Of a stretch of 8,303 bases of DNA, positions 1-6,011 are shown one piece after another (the first letter of the stretch is position 1; each line of letters opens with the position of its first letter). Source of the DNA: Deferribacteraceae bacterium. GTDB taxonomy: Bacteria; Chrysiogenota; Deferribacteres; Deferribacterales; JAISNW01. Below the pieces are notes generated by a model. The model had not been told where the DNA came from. It did no database searches and saw only the letters and a list, made by a program, of their open reading frames with translations. A program made the position numbers and the translations under genes. The stretch lies in the NCBI GenBank assembly GCA_031285415.1, contig JAITWF010000149.1, positions 1 through 8,303 of the forward strand, written 5' to 3'.

Positions 1-276
1 GGTAAGTCCATATCAGAGCTTGCCTCGCAGATAAAGATCCTTCCACAGTCTCTTGTAAGCGTAAATGTATCTCGAAAGGTGCCTATAGACGAGCTTCCTA
101 AGACTAAGGCGATAATTAAAGAGGTCGAAGAGACGCTAAAAGATTCTGGACGACTGCTGGTGCGCTACTCTGGCACGGAGAACAAGCTTCGTGTGATGTC
201 AGAGGGGGAGGATCAGACGCAGATCGACAGATTTGTAAACGAGATCGCAGCGTGTGCAGTAGGTGAAATCGGATGA
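1..276 (+). CDS. glmM: Phosphoglucosamine mutase, C-terminal part (5' end outside window)
   Basis: GlmM converts glucosamine-6-phosphate to glucosamine-1-phosphate in the cytoplasm, on the route to UDP-N-acetylglucosamine for peptidoglycan and lipopolysaccharide. Only the last 91 residues are visible, in an open frame from base 1 to the TGA at 274-276. They match domain 4 of the alpha-D-phosphohexomutase superfamily. The phosphate-binding loop RYSGTE lies at 163-180 and is followed by NKLRVM and an acidic stretch, the usual GlmM arrangement. RYSGTEN rather than RPSGTEP is, from memory, a GlmM hallmark in several Gram-negative lineages and argues against a phosphomannomutase or phosphoglucomutase. 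The catalytic serine and metal-binding loops lie upstream of the window and cannot be checked. The stop overlaps the next start (ATGA at 273-276), so the two genes are probably translationally coupled. Confidence 0.88.
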   Translation, partial: GKSISELASQIKILPQSLVSVNVSRKVPIDELPKTKAIIKEVEETLKDSGRLLVRYSGTENKLRVMSEGEDQTQIDRFVNEIAACAVGEIG

Positions 277-1169
277 TGAAATTTGCCATTATCCTATTCT
301 TCGTTTTCTCTGTTATCTGTTTCGCCTTCTTCTTTGGGTTAGCGGTGATCTTTAAGGTCGTCGGAGCTATTGCAGGGATATTAGGCAGAACTGTCACCGA
401 AGAGAGAGACGAGATGATCGTCGATGTGACGGCGGAGTATAAACATACAGAGCAGGAGAAAGCCCTTATGGCGGCAAGATCTATCGCCGCTTCATTTATA
501 AATGCAGAGAAGGTAGAGGATCTCGGCTCCGTTATGCCCCTATTCGTGAATACAATGCGCAAAGTCCGCAACGGCAGGGTTAAGGCGACGATGATTCAGT
601 ATAGAGAGATTATGGGGGAGATCAATTCGATCATCCGCTATCATCCAAACTTTTTTGCACATACAAATGCACTTTTGGCGCAATCTACCTGCGGGTTTGA
701 GCAGATCGTCTCCCGAAAGGAGTCATCGTTCGATGAATCCGCCACAGGGATGGTCTACGCCGCCGAATATGTGCTCGATTATATGATAAAGCTAAGCGAT
801 CTTGCCGATCTGGCTAATATTATCGGGCAGGCAGAGCTTAAAGGCGAGCTATCTCGTGCTATCGAACAGCTCGAACGGCTTGATTGGGCGACTATAGTCT
901 ATCCAAACCACAATAAGAGCAATATTAATGCGCTGCACGATATGGCATCTCGAGTTGCGGAGCGGATACAGACGTATCTACAGGCAAAGAGCTACGGCGT
1001 GAATAATAGCGAATCAACAGAGCTTTACACCTCACTAATGGGTGCAGCAACAGATCTAAATAAGGCGCTATCTTCGACGCTAGCAACTGTGGCAAATTGG
1101 GATCTGATCCAGGCTGGGGCAGAGCTAGAGGCGATGAGACAGGAGTTGAAACTTCGTGGGTTATATTAA
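273..1169 (+). CDS. Unrecognised protein with N-terminal membrane anchor
   Basis: I do not recognise this 298-residue protein. Residues 4-27 are a very hydrophobic, phenylalanine-rich helix after MMK, with no signal peptidase or lipoprotein cleavage motif, so it is probably a single-pass anchor. K28 and a second hydrophobic stretch (29-38) may form a short amphipathic helix or a second half-helix. Residues 39-298 are polar and look almost entirely alpha-helical, rich in Ala, Glu, Leu and Met, with no catalytic motif I can name. By charge distribution I cannot firmly place the large domain in the cytoplasm or the periplasm. AGGTGA (261-266) is well placed for ATG 273; ATG 276 follows immediately and could also serve. 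The ATGA overlap with glmM suggests co-expression, so a link to cell-envelope biogenesis is possible but is only inferred from position. Codon use resembles the neighbours and gives no sign of transfer. Confidence 0.8.
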   Translation: MMKFAIILFFVFSVICFAFFFGLAVIFKVVGAIAGILGRTVTEERDEMIVDVTAEYKHTEQEKALMAARSIAASFINAEKVEDLGSVMPLFVNTMRKVRNGRVKATMIQYREIMGEINSIIRYHPNFFAHTNALLAQSTCGFEQIVSRKESSFDESATGMVYAAEYVLDYMIKLSDLADLANIIGQAELKGELSRAIEQLERLDWATIVYPNHNKSNINALHDMASRVAERIQTYLQAKSYGVNNSESTELYTSLMGAATDLNKALSSTLATVANWDLIQAGAELEAMRQELKLRGLY

Positions 1170-1179
1170 AATATCTTAG

Positions 1180-1208
1180 TTGCAGACCGCTATAATATCT
1201 GATATACT
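1180..1208 (+). promoter_or_regulatory. Candidate sigma70-type promoter for ndk
   Basis: TTGCAG at 1180-1185 (3 of 6 matches to the -35 consensus) is separated by exactly 17 bp from TATACT at 1203-1208 (5 of 6 matches to the -10). TGA at 1200-1202 gives an extended -10 (TGnTATACT), which can compensate for a weak -35. A perfect TATAAT at 1191-1196 lies in the spacer but has no partner -35. The predicted start near 1215 leaves a leader of about 20 nt carrying the ndk ribosome binding site. It sits in the only sizeable non-coding gap of the window (1170-1236). Confidence 0.55.
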
Positions 1209-1220
1209 CTTCCTTTTAAC

Positions 1221-1228
1221 AAGGAGAG
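1221..1228 (+). promoter_or_regulatory. Ribosome binding site deciding the ndk start
   Basis: AAGGAGAG lies 8 nt before ATG 1237. It fixes the ndk start there rather than at the in-frame TTG at 1180, which would add 19 residues unlike any Ndk and would place the start codon inside the promoter. Confidence 0.8.
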
Positions 1229-1236
1229 ACCCTAAC

Positions 1237-1650
1237 ATGGAAAGAACTTTTGGAATAATCAAACCTGACGCTGTAGCTGCTGGAGACACTGGAAAGATCC
1301 TCGATATCATCGAACAAAATGGCTTTAAAGTAGCTGGCATGCGCAAGATTCATATGTCTAAAAAGACCGCTCAACAGTTTTACTCTGTTCACGCTTCACG
1401 CCCATTCTACGATGCACTCACCACATTCATGAGCTCTGCGCCATGCGTAGTTCTAGTTCTTGAGAAAGATGGTGCTATCCTTGGCTGGAGAGAGCTTATG
1501 GGCGCAACAAACCCTGATATGGCAACCGAAGGCACATTGCGCAAACTCTTCGGCAAATCGATCGACCACAACGCCGTTCACGGCTCTGACGCTAAAGAGA
1601 CCGCCGCAGAGGAGATCGCATTCTTCTTCGCTGGCATGAACCTAGTATAA
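1237..1650 (+). CDS. ndk: Nucleoside diphosphate kinase
   Basis: Ndk moves the gamma-phosphate from ATP to nucleoside diphosphates by a phosphohistidine ping-pong mechanism, balancing NTP and dNTP pools in the cytoplasm. The protein begins MERTFGIIKPDAV, with the conserved lysine at residue 9. It carries RPFY (55-58), WRELMGATNP (84-93) and the active-site signature NAVHGSD (112-118), with H115 as the expected phosphohistidine. Its 137 residues are a standard bacterial Ndk length, and no domain is missing. ATG 1237 is preferred for its strong ribosome binding site and family-typical N-terminus. It has its own promoter candidate 67 bp after the preceding gene and is followed 4 bp later by thrC, so the two are probably co-transcribed. 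Codons look somewhat more biased than in the neighbours (frequent GCT, GGC, CGC, few AGA), as expected for a well-expressed gene. Confidence 0.97.
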   Translation: MERTFGIIKPDAVAAGDTGKILDIIEQNGFKVAGMRKIHMSKKTAQQFYSVHASRPFYDALTTFMSSAPCVVLVLEKDGAILGWRELMGATNPDMATEGTLRKLFGKSIDHNAVHGSDAKETAAEEIAFFFAGMNLV

Positions 1651-1654
1651 GACT

Positions 1655-3022
1655 ATGAACTACATCAGCACTCGTGGCAAGGTAGCCAATATCTCTTTTA
1701 AAGACGCAGTGATGATGGGGATGGCAGAGGATGGTGGGCTTTTGGTGCCATCCTCCTTCCCACAGATAGATCTCGCTTCACTAAAGGGCAAAAACTATGC
1801 TGACACAGCGTTTGAGATTATCCAATGCTTTGCCGACGATATCCCTGCTGATGATCTAAAAGAGATAATCGATAGAAGTTACGCTACATTTAGCGATCCT
1901 AAAACGGTACCCCTTGTGAAGATTAAGGAGTGCTACCTCCTTGAACTCTTCCACGGCCCTACCTTTGCATTTAAAGATGTCGCCCTACAGCTACTCGGCA
2001 ACCTCTTTGAATATATAATGAAGGAGCGTGGCGAGAAGCTGAATATTATCGCTGCCACAAGTGGAGACACCGGCACCGCCGCTATTCATGGCGTGCGTGG
2101 GAAGGATAATATAACGATCACCGTTCTATATCCCAATGGGCGTGTAAGCCCTGTACAGGAGATACAGATGACGAGCGTGACAGATGATAATGTGCATACA
2201 TTCGCTGTAAATGGCACATTTGACGACTGTCAGAGCCTCGTTAAGACGTTCTTCTCTGATCTAGAGTTTAAGCGAAAGTACAATCTTGGTGCCGTTAACT
2301 CGATCAACTGGGCGAGAGTTATGGCGCAGATCGTATACTACTTCTATGCGTATCTACAGCTAGACACCGATGAGAGGGTGAATATGGTTGTCCCAACGGG
2401 GAACTTTGGCAATATCTTCGCTGGATACTGTGCCAAACAGATGGGACTTCCGATCGATCTCGTACTTGCTACAAATTCAAATGATATACTTCATAGATTC
2501 ATCTCTGGTGGCGATTATAGCCTACAGGATGTAAAACCGACCTATAGCCCATCTATGGATATTCAGATCGCCTCAAACTTTGAGCGTTATCTATACTTCC
2601 TCTTCGGTCTTGATACCGATAGAGTGAACGATGTGATGACAGAGCTTAAAGAGGATGGCAAAATCTCCTTCTACGACGATGAGATCGAAGAGGTGAAGGA
2701 GGAGTTTAAATCTTTCGCCGCCAATAATATCGCCATAAAGATAGCGATAGCAGGTGTTTACAAGAATAATAACTACATCATCGATCCTCACACTGCATGC
2801 GGCGTGGAGGCGGCGAATGTATTATGGCTTGATCCAGAGGAGACGATAGTGCTTGCTACGGCGCACCCTGCGAAGTTTCCAGAGGCTGTATCAAGTGCGC
2901 TTGGCGTTGAGCCTACAGCTCCAGAGGAGCTACAGAAGCTGCAAGAGCTTGAGATAAGCAGAAATGTGATCGATAAAGATATAAAAACGGTGAAGAGTGC
3001 ATTGGAGAAGGGATTTATTTAA
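1655..3022 (+). CDS. thrC: Threonine synthase
   Basis: ThrC is a pyridoxal-phosphate enzyme that turns O-phosphohomoserine and water into L-threonine and phosphate, the last step of threonine synthesis. The N-terminus (STRGKVANISFKDAV, then AEDGGLLVP at 24-32) and total length of 455 residues fit the long form found in proteobacteria and fungi. ELFHGPTFAFKD (97-108) contains the expected PLP lysine K107. ATSGDTGTAA (134-143) and VPTGNFGNIFAG (246-257) are the substrate- and cofactor-binding loops. A late HPAKFPEAV segment is also typical. ATG 1655 is the only start that keeps the conserved N-terminus. It lacks a recognisable ribosome binding site and begins 4 bp after the ndk stop, so translation probably depends on ribosomes finishing ndk. 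No other threonine gene is nearby. The stop TAA (3020-3022) overlaps an ATG (TAATG). Confidence 0.96.
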   Translation: MNYISTRGKVANISFKDAVMMGMAEDGGLLVPSSFPQIDLASLKGKNYADTAFEIIQCFADDIPADDLKEIIDRSYATFSDPKTVPLVKIKECYLLELFHGPTFAFKDVALQLLGNLFEYIMKERGEKLNIIAATSGDTGTAAIHGVRGKDNITITVLYPNGRVSPVQEIQMTSVTDDNVHTFAVNGTFDDCQSLVKTFFSDLEFKRKYNLGAVNSINWARVMAQIVYYFYAYLQLDTDERVNMVVPTGNFGNIFAGYCAKQMGLPIDLVLATNSNDILHRFISGGDYSLQDVKPTYSPSMDIQIASNFERYLYFLFGLDTDRVNDVMTELKEDGKISFYDDEIEEVKEEFKSFAANNIAIKIAIAGVYKNNNYIIDPHTACGVEAANVLWLDPEETIVLATAHPAKFPEAVSSALGVEPTAPEELQKLQELEISRNVIDKDIKTVKSALEKGFI

Positions 3023-3096
3023 TGGCTAATATATCGTTTTTCTCCCCCTATGGGGGAGATGTTGGCAAAGCCAACAGAGAGGGGTGCTCTAATTAA
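3022..3096 (+). other. Short upstream reading frame overlapping the thrC stop
   Basis: ATG 3022-3024 overlaps the thrC stop as TAATG, the type of junction used elsewhere in this gene row. Its frame reads 24 codons through the palindromic repeat, starting MANISFF, and stops at TAA 3094-3096, at the beginning of the conserved queA core. It is offset by one base from queA. It could be a leader peptide that brings ribosomes to queA by coupling. It could also be the old queA start, thrown out of frame by the repeat or by an indel in one of its C5 or G5 runs. It may equally be untranslated. No family is recognisable in the peptide. Confidence 0.3.
3041..3084. repeat. Palindromic repeat element with two hairpins
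   Basis: Hairpin 1 is TCTCCCCC (3041-3048), loop TAT, GGGGGAGA (3052-3059): an 8-bp perfect stem. Hairpin 2 is TGTTGGC (3060-3066), loop AAA, GCCAACA (3070-3076): a 7-bp perfect stem. They abut directly and are followed by GAGAGGGG (3077-3084), whose AGAGGG (3078-3083) can also pair with CCCTCT (3102-3107). From memory, a C-rich/G-rich hairpin, a second short hairpin and a trailing GAGGGG is the layout of intergenic palindromic repeats seen in several bacteria, for example RIME-type elements of Rhizobiaceae. Membership of a named family is not verified. The T5 run (3037-3041) precedes rather than follows the hairpin, so it is not a plus-strand intrinsic terminator. Only one copy is present in this window. 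Confidence 0.65.
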
Positions 3097-4105
3097 CATC
3101 TCCCTCTTTGACTACGATCTGCCTATGGAGTTGATTGCGCAAGCCCCCACTAATAAACGAGATGATTCTCGCCTATTGGTCGTACAGGATGGCAAGTTTA
3201 GCGATCATCACTTCTGCGATATTGTAGAGCTACTCGATGATAAACACTTTTTGGTATTGAATAATACGAAGGTACTGCCAGCACGACTCCCTGCTAGCAA
3301 GGTGACTGGAGGACGCTCAGAGATCTTCTATCTGGAATCGCTTGCTGGCAATAAATTTACCGCACTGGTAAAGGGGAAGTTCTCTGCTGGCGCTAAATTA
3401 CTAGTTGTGGATGAATCTGTAACGCTGGAGAGGCCGCTAGAGGATGGTGTTTGGCAGATATCTTCGCCGATACCGCCGATGGTGTTGCTAGAGCGATACG
3501 GCAAACTTCCACTGCCGCCATATATCAGGCGAGAGGCAGATAGCACCGACGATACACGATATCAGACGGTCTATGCGGCCGAAAAAGGCTCCGTTGCAGC
3601 ACCTACAGCAGGATTGCACTTTACAGAGTCGATCTTGGCGCAGTTAAAGGCAAAGGGGGTGCGTATTATATACGTCACCCTCCATGTGGGGATAGGCACC
3701 TTCCGCCCAATAAAGACCGACGATATAGATGAACATATAATGCATACCGAGCATTATCATATAAGCGACGAGGCAGCAGCAGAGATAAACTCGCTGATTG
3801 CAGCAGGAAAGACTCTTGTAGCAGTAGGCACCACTAGCGTGCGGACGCTGGAATCTGCGGCAGAGTGTATAGATGGACGATACATAGTGTCGACAGGGTA
3901 TAAGGATACAGATATCTTTATAAAGCCTGGATACGAGTTTAAGGTCGTGAAGGGGATAGTAACGAACTTTCACCTGCCTAAATCGAGCCTGCTAGTGCTA
4001 CTATCCGCCTTTATGGGGCTAGAACCTACGAAAGAGTGCTATGCGCACGCCGTTGAGCAGAGGTATAGATTCTTTAGCTACGGCGATGCGATGATGGTAT
4101 TATAG
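3050..4105 (+). CDS. queA: tRNA preQ1(34) S-adenosylmethionine ribosyltransferase-isomerase, with repeat-derived N-terminus
   Basis: QueA transfers and isomerises the ribosyl part of S-adenosylmethionine onto 7-aminomethyl-7-deazaguanine at tRNA position 34, forming epoxyqueuosine. Counting from ATG 3050 (351 residues), the family core starts at about residue 16 with ISLFDYDLPMELIAQ. Family motifs follow: NNTKVLPARL (71-80), GSVAAPTAGLHFT (180-192), HVGIGTFRPI (212-221), VGTTSVRTLESAA (259-271), VTNFHLPKSSLL (304-315) and YRFFSYGDAMMVL (339-351). The start is uncertain. The only in-frame ATG or TTG codons before the core are 3050, 3059 and 3062, all inside the palindromic repeat, giving a non-family leader of about 12-15 residues. 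GGGGGAG (3052-3058) is nearly adjacent to 3059 and 3062. ATG 3125 would cut into conserved sequence. A rare ATT start at 3092, preceded by GAGAGGGG, is conceivable. The stop overlaps the next gene. Confidence 0.93.
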   Translation: MGEMLAKPTERGALINISLFDYDLPMELIAQAPTNKRDDSRLLVVQDGKFSDHHFCDIVELLDDKHFLVLNNTKVLPARLPASKVTGGRSEIFYLESLAGNKFTALVKGKFSAGAKLLVVDESVTLERPLEDGVWQISSPIPPMVLLERYGKLPLPPYIRREADSTDDTRYQTVYAAEKGSVAAPTAGLHFTESILAQLKAKGVRIIYVTLHVGIGTFRPIKTDDIDEHIMHTEHYHISDEAAAEINSLIAAGKTLVAVGTTSVRTLESAAECIDGRYIVSTGYKDTDIFIKPGYEFKVVKGIVTNFHLPKSSLLVLLSAFMGLEPTKECYAHAVEQRYRFFSYGDAMMVL

Positions 4106-4527
4106 TGGTAACTCCGCTACTGGAGCAAGATTGGAACGATCTTCTAGATCTGTGGGAGCGGTCGATTCGGGCGACGCACACATTTTTAGATCCAGACGAC
4201 ATACCGATCTTCAAAGAGGTTTTAGCTACCGATCATCTCGGCAGGATAGATCTCTTCTGTATAAAAGATAACGGTATAATCGGCGTCGTGGGCGTCGATG
4301 GCAAAAGTTTAGAGCTTCTATTCGTTGAACCTAGCCTGATGGGGCGTGGGATCGGCAAGATGCTCTTAGAGTATGCAATGAACAGTTGTAATATAAGTAA
4401 AGTAGAGGTAAACGAGGATAATAAACACGCTGTAGAGTTCTATAAACGTGCAGGGTTTGCGGTGAAACGCCGAACACTCTGCAAAGGGCTTACAAAGAGA
4501 TATCCGATGTTACATATGGAAAGATAG
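4105..4527 (+). CDS. GNAT-family N-acetyltransferase, YjaB-like
   Basis: This 140-residue protein is a single GNAT domain, expected to transfer an acetyl group from acetyl-CoA to an amine. Motif A with the CoA pyrophosphate loop is at 71-90 (FVEPSLMGRGIGKMLLEY, with RGIGKM at 81-86). VNEDNKHAVEFYKRAGF (102-118) is the motif B region with the usual tyrosine (Y113). WERSIRATHTFL (17-28) and the ending KRYPMLHM resemble, from memory, E. coli YjaB, which has been reported as a protein lysine acetyltransferase. The substrate here is not known. GTG 4105 overlaps the queA stop as TAGTG with no clear ribosome binding site, implying coupled translation. The gene sits between queA and tgt, one base before the tgt start. 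A role in queuosine synthesis is not implied by any motif; it may simply be a passenger. Confidence 0.87.
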   Translation: MVTPLLEQDWNDLLDLWERSIRATHTFLDPDDIPIFKEVLATDHLGRIDLFCIKDNGIIGVVGVDGKSLELLFVEPSLMGRGIGKMLLEYAMNSCNISKVEVNEDNKHAVEFYKRAGFAVKRRTLCKGLTKRYPMLHMER

Positions 4528-4528
4528 A

Positions 4529-5641
4529 TTGAGCAAACATTTCGACTTAATAGCAAAAGATAAAGATACAAAAGCACGTGCTGGCGTGGTTCACACCATG
4601 CATGGCGACGTTGAGACCCCTATATTTATGCCTGTAGGCACAGTAGGTTCTGTCAAAACGCTCTCTCCGCAAGACTTACGAGATTGCGGCGCACAGATTA
4701 TATTAGGGAACACCTATCACCTGCACCTGCGCCCTACAGAGGATGTTGTGGCACACTTTGGTGGACTAGGTAAATTTAACTCTTGGAACGCACCAACGTT
4801 GACCGATAGCGGTGGATTTCAGGTATTTAGCCTAGCAGATATGCGCAAGATCAACGAAGATGGTGTAGCATTTCGCTCTCATCTCGATGGCTCTAAGCTC
4901 TATCTATCCCCTGAAAAGTCGATAGAGATACAGACTAAGCTAGGTGCCTCTATTATGATGTGTTTCGACGAGTGCGTTGCAAACCCTAGCGATTATAGCT
5001 ATGTGGCGGAATCGGTCGAGCGCACACGCCGCTGGGCGGAGCGTTGCAAAACGGCAAAGGTCGATAATGGACAGCTCCTATTCGGTATAATCCAGGGGGG
5101 TGTCTATCACGATCTACGTAAACGTTCGGCAGAGCAGATTCAGGAGATCGGCTTCGACGGATATGCGATCGGCGGACTCTCTGTGGGGGAGCCGAATCAG
5201 ATAATGTACGAGGTGACCGATAGCGTTACCGAGCATATGCCAGAGGATCAGCCACGATACCTGATGGGGGTAGGTACGCCAGAGGATCTGATCACGGCGA
5301 TCGGCTTGGGTGTGGATATGTTTGACTGCGTAATGCCCACTAGAAATGCTCGCAACGCTTTGCTCTTTACATCTAGAGGAAAAGTGCATATAAAAAGAGC
5401 AGAGTATACGTTGAGCGACGATCCGATAGATCCAGAGTGTGATTGCTATACCTGCAAGAATTTTTCGAGGGGATATCTGCGGCATCTATACAAAAGTGGC
5501 GAGTTATTAGCGTTGCGCCTTAATAGCCTGCATAATATTCACTTCTATCTTTCTCTTGTAAAAAATGCAAGAAATGCTATAAGGGAAAGCAATTATAAAG
5601 AGTATCAGAGAGAGTTTTTCGAGAAGATTAAAATAATTTAA
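4529..5641 (+). CDS. tgt: Queuine/preQ1 tRNA-guanine transglycosylase
   Basis: Bacterial Tgt exchanges guanine-34 of GUN-anticodon tRNAs for preQ1, just before QueA acts. The 370-residue protein has the TIM-barrel signatures in order: TPIFMPVGTVGSVK (30-43), TDSGGFQVFSL (92-102, with D93), MMCFDECV (143-150, with D147), FGIIQGGV (185-192), the GYAIGGLSVGE loop (211-221) and FDCVMPTRNARN (265-276) with the nucleophile D266. The zinc site is C304-x-C306-x2-C309 and H335, with the same spacing as in characterised Tgt enzymes. The start is TTG 4529, one base after the preceding stop. GGAAAG (4518-4523) is a modest ribosome binding site, and no other start keeps the N-terminal strand. All catalytic residues are present, so it should be active. 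Codon and base use fit the window. Confidence 0.97.
   Translation: MSKHFDLIAKDKDTKARAGVVHTMHGDVETPIFMPVGTVGSVKTLSPQDLRDCGAQIILGNTYHLHLRPTEDVVAHFGGLGKFNSWNAPTLTDSGGFQVFSLADMRKINEDGVAFRSHLDGSKLYLSPEKSIEIQTKLGASIMMCFDECVANPSDYSYVAESVERTRRWAERCKTAKVDNGQLLFGIIQGGVYHDLRKRSAEQIQEIGFDGYAIGGLSVGEPNQIMYEVTDSVTEHMPEDQPRYLMGVGTPEDLITAIGLGVDMFDCVMPTRNARNALLFTSRGKVHIKRAEYTLSDDPIDPECDCYTCKNFSRGYLRHLYKSGELLALRLNSLHNIHFYLSLVKNARNAIRESNYKEYQREFFEKIKII
5556..5583 (+). promoter_or_regulatory. Candidate promoter inside tgt for yajC-secD-secF
   Basis: TTGTAA (5556-5561, 4 of 6 matches to the -35) and TATAAG (5578-5583, 5 of 6 matches to the -10) are 16 bp apart, and TGC at 5575-5577 makes an extended -10. It lies in the AT-rich last part of tgt, about 70 bp upstream of yajC. 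It could give the Sec genes transcription independent of the queuosine genes. This is a pattern match only. Confidence 0.4.
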
Positions 5642-5645
5642 TAAT

Positions 5646-5653
5646 AAAAGGAG
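5646..5653 (+). promoter_or_regulatory. Strong ribosome binding site of yajC
   Basis: AAAAGGAG lies 7 nt before ATG 5661 in the 19-bp tgt-yajC gap. It is one of the two clearest ribosome binding sites in the window, with that of ndk. It suggests yajC is initiated independently rather than by coupling to tgt. Confidence 0.75.
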
Positions 5654-5660
5654 TTTTGAA

Positions 5661-6011
5661 ATGTTTGCAACAATCGCTTATGCACAGGAGGCTGCTGCAC
5701 CGCAGGCAGGCCCATTAGGAATGATCACGTCCCTTCTACCGATGATACTTTTGGTGGCAGTATTCTACTTTATACTGATCCGTCCACAGCAGAAACGCCA
5801 GAAGGAGCATGCTGCTGTCCTCAACGCCCTTAAATCTGGCGATGAGATCATCACTAGTGCTGGTATATATGCACGTATAGTTAGCGTAGAAGACCCTAAT
5901 ACATATATTATCGAACTACTGCCAAATGGTGGCAAAGTGAAGATAGTTCGCTCTGGCATCGCTGGTAAATCTACACCAACAACCTCTTCACCAGTTCAGG
6001 AGAAAAAATGA
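5661..6011 (+). CDS. yajC: Sec translocon accessory protein YajC
   Basis: YajC is a small inner-membrane protein that associates with SecD and SecF and helps the SecYEG translocon. The 116 residues fit the family length of about 110. A short N-terminal segment (1-20, rich in Ala and Pro) precedes one transmembrane helix at about 21-40 that ends FYFILIRPQQKRQKEH, the hallmark of the family. A small cytoplasmic beta-rich domain follows (KSGDEIITSAGIYARIVSV, about 58-76), then a polar tail ending in PVQEKK. The stop overlaps the secD start as ATGA (6008-6011), so the two are translationally coupled. The last codons also supply the secD ribosome binding site (AGGAGA, 5998-6003). Confidence 0.96.
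   Translation: MFATIAYAQEAAAPQAGPLGMITSLLPMILLVAVFYFILIRPQQKRQKEHAAVLNALKSGDEIITSAGIYARIVSVEDPNTYIIELLPNGGKVKIVRSGIAGKSTPTTSSPVQEKK

Noticed and set aside
116..571. 151-residue open frame on the minus strand opposite glmM and the membrane protein gene
   Set aside because: It lies antisense to two well-supported genes, its composition is Ser/Thr/Ile-rich without any domain, and it has no convincing ribosome binding site. The other minus-strand frames (for example 3644-3973, 5114-5485, 7256-7549, 7527-7886) were rejected for the same reason.
611..622. 12-base match to the repeat (TATGGGGGAGAT, also at 3049-3060) as a second repeat copy
   Set aside because: Only one arm matches. There is no pairing C-rich arm or second hairpin, and it lies inside an intact reading frame, so chance identity is the simplest reading.
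1191..1196. Perfect TATAAT as the main ndk -10 element
   Set aside because: The -35 position 17 bp upstream reads AAAATA and there is no TGn extension. TATACT at 1203 with TTGCAG and TGA fits better.
1180..1236. Extended ndk start at TTG 1180 adding 19 residues
   Set aside because: The extra residues do not resemble Ndk, the codon overlaps the -35-like element, and ATG 1237 has a strong, well-spaced ribosome binding site and gives the standard 137 residues.
3037..3060. Hairpin near the thrC end as an intrinsic terminator
   Set aside because: On the plus strand the T run precedes the stem and no T run follows it. On the minus strand the stem is followed by A residues. Neither orientation gives a stem plus U-tract.
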